A stretch of DNA of 64,000 bases from Candolleomyces eurysporus. Taxonomy: Eukaryota; Basidiomycota; Agaricomycetes; Agaricales; Psathyrellaceae. The stretch covers positions 1 through 64,000 of the forward strand of contig JANBPK010000851.1 of the NCBI GenBank assembly GCA_027579435.1, written 5' to 3'. Positions 47,601-57,272 of this stretch are shown here, in pieces. The stretch's first letter is position 1. Each line of letters starts with the position of its first letter. Under the pieces are notes generated by a model that saw nothing but the letters and a program-made list of their open reading frames with translations, was not told the DNA's origin and ran no database searches. Position numbers and translations under genes: made by a program.

Positions 47601-47761
47601 GGCGTTGCCTGGGTGTTCTCGGAGCCATATTCTTCGTATATATTCTCCAGGTCCTTCTCGGCTGAGTTCCCTGCGTTGTCGTCAGAAAAGCCTGCCCAGA
47701 CTTCGTTGTAAAGACGCTGAAGATCTTCATCAACTGGAGAGGCTGATCTGTGGTTTGACAT
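41689..47761 (-). CDS. ROM2: Rho1 guanine-nucleotide exchange factor (DEP, tandem DH, PH, CNH)
   Basis: Activates Rho1-type GTPases in cell-wall integrity and polarity signalling. The N-terminus (MSNHRSASPVDEDLQRLYNE) and a long P/S/Y-rich region precede a DEP-like segment (FINLSLLSHIAVQLRDKIPR, GSIPYERAFTGKDIV, STIQSLIQRELAINHGVSTN). A first DH domain follows: IIHNIIIREEQYIQDLDIVE, LLEDFIDDVFNNILDL, LKHFLNRPSEHLHKYPSLLE. A second DH domain comes directly after: IIFELIKGEMAYVKDLENIE, RFIDEVYHNFDELLQHHKKL, MKSFINRPIPRLLRYELLLK. Next are a PH region (NLIHSGKLLRQPDSG, ELFVLLFDNY) and a CNH domain (TPDGRNLVAVGCQEGVWIGY, SLFAYHIEALVPSS, EFGLYVDKHGDPVRNGVIIE, FDTRFIEIRYIETGRLAQII). The tail is Q/Y/P-rich. 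There are many short introns; the N at 43332 is intronic. It is divergent from the UBXN1-type gene. Confidence 0.9.
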
Positions 47762-48464
47762 CGCGAAGGAGATGCGATGGGGTATGAGGCCTCAGGTCGG
47801 TCGATAGCGGTGGTCAAGTGGAATATCGGCGTCGCTGTGAGAGATGTGGTCAGACCGACATTGACGACGTCGAGGACAGAAAGTGGAAAGGGTGTCTGTC
47901 GCTGTTGCGCTGGTAAGCAGCAGGATGGCGTCCACAACCCGGCTGTTCTCAACTGATGATCGGCTCAAAATGGAAATGTCATATTTTTTGACTATATCTA
48001 TCCAGGCTGCGAGCGGCCGTTCGCGACATGCAAGTACGAGGCTAATGGCAGAAATCGGTGCAGCTTCAGGCTGTGTATGTATATTTAGCTACGGAGAACA
48101 AAGGGTTGCTCTGCTGCCTAGAAACAGGATACAAGACCAACATTTATCCAGGTCGGAGCATACGAGTGCCCGGGAAAAAAGCAAAATATAGAATCAAAAT
48201 TTCTCAGTGCGAGCCTCCAGGCTCCAGGCTCATGGGTAACTTGGAAACATGGGGAGGATACGACGGTGTTACCCACAGCCTTTACGTTGCAGCTTGTTGC
48301 TTAGGGAAGTGGACTCGAAACATATACGATTCGATCAAATTAAACGCGTCGACCCTAATTCCAAACATTGACAACCCTCACGTCAATTACATACGCCATC
48401 GGACCCACAGCAATCCACCACTCATCCACCGCACTCAGGAGCGCATTCCAAGTCTACAAAGAAC
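47762..48464. promoter_or_regulatory. Divergent upstream region, Rho GEF / UBXN1
   Basis: 703 bp between divergent start codons, the longest of the six shared regions. No gene is seen in it. It contains an ACGCGT word near 48346 and no close TATA box. Confidence 0.4.
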
Positions 48465-49996
48465 ATGGCTGGAGACAAGGACACCCTCCTAGGAATGGGG
48501 TTTGACCCTGCACGAGTAGAATGTACGATATAGATCATGCCCAGTGCTATCCATAGCTCGATTCCGCAGACTGATTCAGAGGTCCACCAGGGGCACTCAA
48601 AGCAACAGGGAATCGCGGTCTCCAACCCGCAATGGACCACATACTTGAGCACGAAAGCGATCCCGTTCCCGATCTCGGCGGGGTGACAGAGTCAAGCAAG
48701 CCCTCAGGTGGCGCAGCGATGGACGTCGATGAGGATGACGAAGATGCCGAGGCTTTGGCGAGACTTGGGATCGTCAAAGGCGCGGATGCTGCCAGTGGAA
48801 GCTCAGGAGGTGCAGATCTTGAAGCCAAGGTATGTAAATGCCTTGGATTATGGGTGGTGATCAACGAATAAACCAATGAACGCCTTAGAGTATCAAATGC
48901 TCGCAATGCGGCAAGGTATTCAAGAATACTGCCTTGGCCAACTACCATGCGGAAAAGAGTGGACACGATCAATTCGAAGAGTCTACAGAAGAGGTCTGTG
49001 ACCCCACACCTTGCTTCCTTCTCTTTGATCTCATGCAAGCGGCTAGATCAAACCCCTCACAGAGGAAGAGAGGAAACAGAAACTAGAAGAGTTGCGGGCC
49101 AAGTTGGCTGAAAAACGCGCCCATAAGGCAGAAGAAGAGGCCAAGGAGTATAAAGCAAACGAAAACATTCGGCGAAAGCAGGGCAAGGTGTGTCTGCACT
49201 GAGTCTGTTGCACCCACTCGATTACCCAGCATTGTTAACTTCCAATATCACAGGACCTCAACCAGCTTCGGGAAGAAATCCAAGCCAAAGAGGCCATCAA
49301 GGCAGCAGAGGCTAAGAAGCGAGGTATGTGCTCACTGAACCGCAATCCTTCCTTTCCACTCTCTTGCTCATAATTTTCCCAGAGAAGGTCGAGGAGGCCA
49401 AAGCAAAAGCAGCAGTCAAGGCTCAAATCGAGGCCGATAAAAAGGCCAGAGCTGAAAAAGCTGCGCGAGAGAAGGCACTTCGGGAGGGCAAACCTTTCCC
49501 CGATGCCGGCCCCTCGAATCCCACTCCTGCTCAGGCTGCAGCTGCGAAGCCATCTCAAAGCGGGCCAAGCAAGGATTACCCAGAAACTCGGTTGCAGATT
49601 CGTCTGGCATCGGGTGGCGCACCTATAACCACCACGCTACCTAGTGATTCGCGTAAGCTGCTCGCTGTTGTATGGTCTAGTGAATTGCTGTTAACTGTCT
49701 TTGGCGAATTTAGCGCTGAGACACGTAGCGGAATTCGTCGCTTCACAATCTCCGGATATCGATGTTGACTCAGTGTCCTTGAGTCAGGCCTTCCCAAGGT
49801 AATGGACAAGTTGAAGAATGTCGTGACCAGTTACTGATCCATCTTTCCAGGAAAACATTCTCTGCTGCAGAGTCTTCAAAGACCCTGAAAGAACTCGGGT
49901 TGACGCCTTCTGCTGTAAGTCGCTTCCCATTCACCGCTCTTTTAATTTCCCCGATAGGCTAACATTATTATTCAGGCTTTGATCGCATCTTGGTAA
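48465..49996 (+). CDS. UBXN1: UBA-zinc finger-UBX protein (UBXN1/SAKS1 type)
   Basis: Probable ubiquitin-binding cofactor of the Cdc48/p97 ATPase. Exon 1 and exon 2 join to give a UBA domain (LLGMGFDPARVEW, ALKATGNRGLQPAMDHILEH). After an acidic stretch, KCSQCGKVFKNTALANYHAE and KSGH form a C2H2 finger. A long charged helix follows (KPLTEEERKQKLEELRAKLA, EKVEEAKAKAAVKAQIEADK). The C-terminal UBX domain has RLQIRLASGGAPITTTLPSD, LRHVAEFVASQSPDIDVDSV, the FPR turn (SQAFPR) that contacts p97, and LKELGLTPSAALIASW at the end. About seven short introns are visible. The ATG at 48465 starts the UBA helix directly. All family elements are present. Confidence 0.92.
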
Positions 49997-50089
49997 ACCC
50001 AAGGCCAAGACTCTAACCTGTATTTTAAACTGTTGCTTGTATATCGGGTGAATAGCAATGCACCATATCGGCTCATTCTCTTCCTGTTC

Positions 50090-52006
50090 CTAAACGTACG
50101 AGAGCAAGGTAATCTCTCCCTCTCGATGCCCCAGCGCAACCTTGCCTTCCTCCTCGTCCACTGCCAACTTGACCCAAGTGTCAACTTCGTTCCAGGACAT
50201 GACTGATGCAGCCATCGTCGTTGCTATTGAGTCTGATATCTCTTCCTCCTCTTCTTCCCCTTCATCGTTACTAAATTCGAATACCCCGGTCATCCTAGCA
50301 GCTAACCGCTGCCCCTGGTCAGCGTGCCCGAACTGATCTTCCGTGTGGCTGTCGATCCAGATTGCAGTTCCATGAGGACCTAACACCATATCTGTCTGCG
50401 CAAACAAGCGTAAAGGCGCGGCGATCGTGTGTCGGACAACTGGAGGGAACTGGTATGGTAAATTCGTCTGGTCGATGGGTTGTGTTGAGATGAAGTCGGT
50501 GCTGGGGATGACGTCGAATCGGTGGAGGAGGTTGATTGGCTGAGTCGAGGACGAAGGAGATGAATTATTTATAAGTAGTTAAATTCCGACGACTCGGAGA
50601 ATGAACGAGCACTCACCCAAGGAAATCCGCTCCCGAAGCGGATGAGCATGGTTATTGTTGGGACGACGCTCACACTTCGTCGTTGTCGCTGATGATTTTG
50701 ATGCGAAGACAGTACTACCGAATCCACCCTCCATGGCCACATAAATTCGCTAACTGGCGATAAGACGGTGGAGCTGCCGCTGCTGGCCGTCGTGTTTGGC
50801 AAGGCGTATAGTTCGCAAGCTGTAGGCCGGACCAGGGTGATGCAGCCTCCATTAAGTGACGCTGCTAAGACTACATTGCTCGCCTGCTATTATAATAGAT
50901 ATCCAGGGTGTCAGATTGCATTAGATCATGGTGGGATTGAACGGATAAAAACTATTACGATAGGCAAAATTAGAAATAGAAATACTCACCACAGGTCTAG
51001 GAAGCTGAGGGTTCCTCAATTCGAGACCACCATCATTAGGCCTAGCCGTGTCCCATACAAGGATTCGACCATCTTGTTGCGCGGTCACCATCTTCGTTCC
51101 CGAGTATAAATGAATTCGGCTGAGGTCACTGTCGTTGGTCGTGTTCGCCGGACCTTGAATTCCTAAAGTTTGTTCGGGGAACATCATCAAGGGATGGAAA
51201 CCCGAATCAGGATCGTCGGGAGAGGGTCGAATGGAATAAATTGTAATGCTGCGAAAAGACCGGGAATATGGTGGGTGAGTCGTCAGGGTAGTTGTTTAGG
51301 GGTAAGCATAATAAATCATATTGAGTTGTGGAATTTGCCACCGAAAAAAGGGCACACTTACAAGGGAGCTTGGACGGCTACAACGCCCCTGACATCCGCA
51401 GTGGGATCTTGGTTCACTGCGATGCTCACAAATTGGTGAAATTCCTTCCTAGCGATGCAAACTGGTGCGGTAGACGTGGTCGAAGATGAAGGAGACGATA
51501 CATCCCAGCATTCGAGGTTAAACTGCCGAACGACACCCGCCGCCGCTCGTACTGATAAGGAAAGCAGCCAGTGGGACCCAGCAGGCCGCTTCAAAAATTG
51601 CAGAAACACAATGCGGCCCTGTGGTTGAGTGCTAAAGGTTGTGACGTCCTTTGCGACGGGTTGTGGAGACGTCCAATTGCGGTGGAGCTCGTAGGCACGC
51701 TTCAGGAGAGTCTCCAACTGCGGGCCGTGGAGATCCTCGAGGACTATGCCTCTTACTCCTGGGAGAGGCAGATTTCTACGAAGGAAGTGCGCCTGTAGGA
51801 GAGCTCTCCAAAAGCTACCTGATATAGTCAGCTGTAGTATTTTTTTTGCTCGTCTGCCGAAAGCGATGGTAGCCATCCGTCAGATACGGAAAGATATCAA
51901 CACATTGACAATGTCGAGTGCGGCGTACCGTGCGAAGTCGAGGAATGTCGTTAATCTCCAAATGAGCGAAGATGGCCAGAAAGATATCATCTGGTAAGTA
52001 GACCAT
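50090..52006 (-). CDS. F-box protein with beta-propeller-like C-terminal region
   Basis: Probable SCF adaptor. The first exon gives VYLPDDIFLAIFAHLEINDI and PRLRT, the first F-box helices. After an intron, an A8 run (51840-51847) shifts the frame; with seven A the protein continues TSKKILQLTISGSFWRALL, completing the F-box. The remainder resembles other fungal F-box proteins with a repeat-containing C-terminus: GRIVFLQFLKRPAGSHWLLS, RQFNLECWDVSS, YSGTKMVTAQQDGRILVWDT, FEFSNDEGEEEEEEISDS and a C-terminus KVALGHREGEITLLSYV. WD-like strands (ILVWD) hint at a beta-propeller, though repeats are weak. At least five introns are present. An upstream frame to 52158 lacks an F-box-compatible start. Substrate unknown. 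Confidence 0.75.
51840..51847 (-). other. Homopolymer frameshift (A8, seven expected) in F-box gene
   Basis: The exon after the first intron reads TSKKN and then a stop with eight A. With seven it reads TSKKILQL and enters the long downstream frame, giving a standard F-box ending in SFWRALL. Confidence 0.65.
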
Positions 52007-54008
52007 GGTCGTTTGGTAGGGGGTAAATCAAGCAATGGGAAAGGTGGTGGCAAGGGGTATTTGTAGTATTTTCGGACGTCGTTAATGAAGGGAGGTGGCT
52101 CGGTCAGCAATTGTAGGCAATTGTCACGCCCCGGTAGCTCGCTTTTATCGCTATACAACGGCCTTGGTCAGCTCAGGCTAACTTCCTAGGCTGTCAAGAT
52201 GATATCATGTCCGAAATCGCGAGTAAACCATTTGTTTCCAGAGCGTGGCTCTCCCAGGCATAGTACAGCCGTCTTGCCTGTCCTTTGCCGTGTCCCGATG
52301 TGCATAAATCACTTCTCTTGTCACCAAGCAGGAGGGTAGACCCCGCGTGCCTCGCGCGTGTTCTGCCGCACCAAGCCATAGAACATATAGAAAGCGTTTC
52401 CATGTCGAACCCGTGGCGAAGGAAAAAGGAGATGGGTGAGAGGCCCCCGGGATTTCAAACGACGAAATTAACGGACCCTTAGATGACCGGCCCGTGTTGG
52501 ATTGTCGATGAAATCGCACATTTTTAATCGTCCCATTGCCAAGCGGTATACCGTAAGATTGAATACTAATAGTATGCGCCGGCCGAACGGTCTTTGGGAG
52601 AGTGGAAGCCGCTGGCAGAGTTCTGCAGCGTCGCGAAGCTGGGATTCGAAGTTTTATGTAACGTCAATGGGTGCTGGGAAGCCTCTGTGCGTGTCCTTTG
52701 AACGTAGATCTAGTGAAACGTTAAAGACGCAACGTCTGGTGTCAGTCGGTGTGGAAGGCCGTTAAGATCTTGTAGCATCGACGGGTATCGCCCCAATTAT
52801 CGAAGGAGCCATCTTAATGGGCGCCACTCATTTGATGGTGGCCTCAGTCCCGGTCCCTGGCCAGAACATTCCATCATGGTAATTCGCGGGTGATTTTCGC
52901 TACTGCTATCAGTGACATTCTGAGCGCTTCGAGCTGCAGGACGAGGGAAATCTTGAACCAAACTCGACATATAGACTATGCGCCGTCCGGTATGAAACGA
53001 AAGATTGGAGCTGCATGGCCTCTACTGATTTCGGTAGTAATGTGCGATCAGAGCGCAAAGATCCAAACATACGATATTCCAGCTCAGCGAATGGCGTGAG
53101 CCTTGGATTGGGCAACCAACATAGGGCCGCGAGCGGTCGAAACTCGAAGTAGTGCTTGATTGCGTTGTCTTGGTTTTTTTNGCTCGCCAACGACATCCGA
53201 AATGATCGGGCGACCTCCTAGCACCTACAAGAAATTGAAATGCAAGGCCAGTCAATTCGTCCAAATTTAAGTTTCCAACGCGTAATACCGTGGGCCTACT
53301 GTAGCACACCATACCATACTCCGGGGTTTCAAAGAGAAGTAAGAAGTTACCCGCCATTCGAATGGGTGGTGGGATTACGCTCGGTGGTTGTTGCCACTGT
53401 TACCCTGAGATGGGCCCAGTTAGGAGAAGGAAAGATCACCTGGCAAGATCGTTCATAACTTGGAAAGGAGCACAGCAAGGCCTTCCATGAAACGTCGTTC
53501 TGCCATATATGAACAAGCCCGGAGCCCTGTTCGCTCGCCGCACTAATAATTAAAACATATCAGACTAACCAGGCATGATCGATGAAAGGTGTTAGAGCAA
53601 AAGTGAAAGTCAGCACGTTTGAAAGAGATACCAGATAGTACGCACAGTCAGCAGCACCCGTCACACCCTGGTTTCACGCCCGAAGTCTCGGGCAATGCGC
53701 GGACTACTAGGCCTCTTCTCCGCGATCGCAGAACCAGAAGCTGCGACTCGAAACCAACATCAAGGGATTTTTGTGAGTCGTGGATTACCCTTGCAATGTG
53801 AAAGTCCGTTGTTTTCGAAACTCTGCCGAGACGATGAGCCGGCAGGATCTAGTTACAACGTTTTCAAAATGTGTCAAAAAGTCCTCGGCCAAATTAACAA
53901 ATCTGGAGTGTACAAAAGAAATACTGTCATAAATGTGTGTCAGAACGCAGGGACTCAAGAGCTGGTATCAACGGAGTGGACTCACAATTACTACCAAAGC
54001 GCACTGTC
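52007..54008. other. 2-kb intergenic region, no recognised gene
   Basis: Upstream of the F-box gene and downstream of BIR1. Frames at 52502-52765, 53022-53357 and 53695-54114 show no domains. An N at 53181 follows a T7 run. It may hold decayed mobile-element DNA, but I found no terminal repeats or conserved protein. Confidence 0.4.
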
Positions 54009-57004
54009 TTATAGACCTTCAATGACTTTCCGAACCTCTTCAGCTCGCTTCCTGAACCTCTGCAACTCCCTCTCCCCGTCCCTTCTAAATTTGTCAAATT
54101 CGACCTCAGTCTGATACCGAATCCACTCTTCTACTGTCATGTCCAGCTCAGCTTCTGTGAGCTCCTGTAACGGCACAAAAGGGAGTTTAGACAGAGGTGG
54201 GAAGAACGGTGGGGGGGNCCGGTCCTGAGGAAGACTGTTGTTCTTCATGGCTTGTTCCCTCATTCCCACTATCTGTCTCCTTGTTGGACTGACCGGCACG
54301 AGGACGTGAGTTCCCGGGAGATTGTGATGGGCCAGACGCCACGAAGGTGCCAGGCTCGGGTGAAAGGCCGATAGCTGGCGGTCGGAGAGGCGTCCGAGGT
54401 GGACCNGCCGGCGGAGCCTCATCCTGCATCCGGACGTCGTTTTCGACGATTTGGGTCTCTTGCACGTCCGTTTCCTGCATCGAGACGTCCCCAGAGTCAN
54501 GCCAGGTCACCCCCATCTCCCTCAGGTTGGGCGTCTTTATCGTCGTTGAGAATATTCTCGACGTCCTGAGAGGAGGACGAGGAAGTGGCTTTCACTGGAA
54601 TGGGCGTCAACGGCAAATTCTTTTTCGTCTCTCCTTTAGTGGGAGCAGCGCTACTCTTCTCATCCACGTTGAGGGTATTCGAGCCCAGGAGTTTACTCTT
54701 GTCCACCTCTGTCGCCCTCTTCTTTTTCGCCTTGGTTTTCGACGCCAAGTCGACCCTAGGTTGGACAATCTCCTCTACTTCAACCACTTCTTCCAGTTCT
54801 TTCTCCACCTTGCCCAAATCCTCGTCTTCGCTAGAAGAAACGTCAACCACCTTCATTTGAGATTTAGGCGGAGCCTTGTTGATGCTACTCCGAACTTTGC
54901 CGGAAGGGGGCTTCGTCAACTGGCTGGGTCGTGTTGCAGTCTTAGCAGCCTTCTTCGTCGGGCCAGAGGCTTCAGAAGATTCCGAGGGTGTTTGACTAGC
55001 CCTAAAGCTCCCCTGCGGCTTCTTCATCTTGGTTTCAACTGTGCGCTTTGGGATCACCAGAGGTGTCATTTCGACATCCTCATCAACCTGGGGCATTGAA
55101 ACAGGTTTTGGAGGGGACGGAGGTGGTGCCATGTATTCTCCGAGCTCGTCGTCATCATCGGTTTGCGATGGAGTAGCGACAGGCGGGGCGACGGCCTTGC
55201 CCCTTGACGAAGGAGGTTTTCCCTTGCCAATGGAAGTTGCACCAGCCAATGGCTGCTTCTTCACGGCAGATGAGGGTTTCGCTTTAGCAGATGCAGCGGG
55301 TGCGAAAGGTGGTTGCTCAATGATAGGCCCAAATTCGTCTTCGGAGAGCTTGACTTCTTCTTGAACTTTCTTCGCCTTACCCTTCGCCTTGGACGTCGCT
55401 GTAGAGGGAGGTTTCTTGGTGGTACGTGGTTTAGGTACTTCTGCTACTGGAGGTACGGCGTCCGTGTCTTCGTCAGCTGTTTCCGCCTCCGGCTCAGGCT
55501 CGACAACTTTCGCCTTCCCTCTGGATTTCGAGGTCGGTTTCTTGACAGTAGCTGGGGCAACGGATTTGGTCCTTGTCCTGGATGACTTTCTTGGGACGAC
55601 TTCCTCCTGGTCTTCGTCCTCTTCAGTTTCCGAAGGTGCAGCTGCTTTAGTTTTCCCCTTAGCTCTCGAAGGCTTCTTGACAGTCTCTTTAACTGATGGG
55701 GCCTCTTCGACATCGCTCTGCTCCGATCGGGCAACAGACTTGGATCTTGATCGAGCCGTTGTAGCTTTCTTCTTCTTGACAGTGGTGGCAGGCGCGACGA
55801 CTGGCTCCTCTTCTGCCACTTCGTCCAATTCTGAGGCCACACTCCTGGCCACCGATTTCGACCTCGCCCCAGTGGTTGATTTCTTCTTCTTGACCGTAGC
55901 TGGAGGCTCCTCGTCCGGTTCCTCCGCTTCATCTACCTCAATCACATTCTTCAGCGAACGACTGACACTACGGGCTCGGGGGGTCTTCGCAGTGGATTTC
56001 TTCGTACTTCCGGATGTTGAGCGAGGTTTCCTGGCGGGCGTCTTGGATGTTGAAGATTTCGCAGAGTCGGAGTTGTCATAGTCGGTACCATCAGGATCTC
56101 CATCGAATGTTTTAGTAGGCATGACAAGGTCCTGGTGCGCAAGTTTAGACTTTGAAGTTGTCCGCGAAAGAGGCTTGGAAGTTGAAGCTTTGGAAGGGGG
56201 CTTGGATTCGGAAACTGGTGGATCCGAGTTGGTGAAAAATGGACATGAATAGCCCATCTTTTCCTTGCGTTTACGATGTTCTTCCCTGCGCAAATATTAC
56301 AATCAGTGAGGTGTCAGAATCAGGCAGTGTTCGACGTACAGAGGATCATCGTCTTTGTCCCACCCGCTGAGGGACACATGGCAATAAAGACACGTAGCGA
56401 GGTCGTCCCCCGGATGGTTCGGTGTTGCAACGAAGCCAGCTCGAGCCATCTGCTAGATATTAACTTCGGAACTAGAGTTACGACTGACGTGACGAACTTT
56501 CTTCGAGTTTGCACCATGACCTCGCACTCCATCGTGTATCCAGCCGTCTCCGGCATTAAACGTATCAAGTCTGGCTTTCTCCATAGCTTTGCCCGTAGGC
56601 AGGCGGGATTTGTCAGAGAAAACGAATCTACGTAGAAGGTCACCATCGCAAATCGTTGGATATAATTCATGCACATACCTCCCGTGTCGGTCCATATCGC
56701 GTCGGAGTCCACACCGAGTATTAGCCCAGCCACATTTCTGCGCGCATTTGTCGAAGTGGATGTCAAAAGGGTCATCGTCTTCTTCCCATCCTCCGAGCTC
56801 CTTCTCGCACATAAAGCAAGTGACGTTGTCGGGGTCGTCCGCGCTCGGATCGTAGAAGAATCCAGCCTCGGCCAAGGTATCAGGGGTTGCTTTGAATGAA
56901 TCTGGGTGTGGCCATTTCAGAGCAATGCTGGACGACGGTTTGGAAGGATTTTTGACGCGTTTCGTCTTGGAGAACGAGTCGATTCGGCTCTGGAGGCACT
57001 CCAT
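54009..57004 (-). CDS. BIR1: Bir1/survivin-type chromosomal passenger protein (two BIR domains)
   Basis: Inner-centromere subunit of the Aurora B chromosomal passenger complex. BIR 1 has KWPHPDSFKATPDTLAEAGF, then TCFMCEKELGGWEEDDDPFD, IHFDKCAQKCGWANT, with the zinc-binding CxxC...H...C. BIR 2 follows across short introns: MARAGFVATPNHPGDD, LATCLYCHVSLSGWDKDDDP. A very long K/S/P/E-rich disordered region comes next, with internal repeats around VKKKKATTARSRSKSVARS. The C-terminal helix (LTEAELDMTVEEWIRYQTEV, FRRDGERELQRFRKRAEEVR) is probably the INCENP/borealin-binding segment. Ns at 54500 and 54218 must be deleted to keep the conserved C-terminus; the N at 54406 must be counted. Start is the ATG at 57004, divergent from WAPL. 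Confidence 0.9.
55700..55910 (-). repeat. BIR1: Internal coding repeat in BIR1 linker
   Basis: Two successive copies of a Lys-rich then Arg/Ser-rich unit (VKKKKATTARSRSKSVARS and VKKKKSTTGARSKSVARS) lie 40-50 codons apart, each followed by an acidic block. Weaker copies continue downstream. Such charged repeats could bind DNA or chromatin; that is inference. Confidence 0.55.
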
Positions 57005-57272
57005 GGTAAGGAGATCGATGTATCCTAAGATCTTCCGAGGGCTTGCAGGGGCAGATTTGGCCGGTCGTCGCCGAGAGGGAACAGCGAGCAGAGGTCAGTG
57101 GACAGCGTTGACGAGCTTGAGGCCGACGTCGTTGATCGAACTAGCGTGACAGGGCAAACAACGAGAGCGCGCTTTGTCACGCGTTCTGTCGCGACCCGGC
57201 TATTGGTCACGTTCATGCCTTTTTCGGTGCAACCACCAAGGGCCGTATATCTCTTGCCTCTTCCCCGCTATC
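57005..57272. promoter_or_regulatory. Shared BIR1/WAPL bidirectional promoter with MCB-like site
   Basis: 268 bp between two divergent mitotic genes. It contains ACGCGT at 57179-57184, the consensus of the fungal MBF G1/S regulator, followed closely by tcgcga, and an inverted CCAAT box at 57202-57206. A single hexamer is expected by chance every few kb, so the call rests on position and gene function. Confidence 0.45.

Noticed and set aside
53695..54114. 139-codon plus frame
   Set aside because: Its 3' part is antisense to the BIR1 C-terminus and the rest has no motif.
55389..56081. 230-codon plus frame
   Set aside because: Antisense of the Lys/Ser-rich BIR1 linker; composition mirrors the coding strand.
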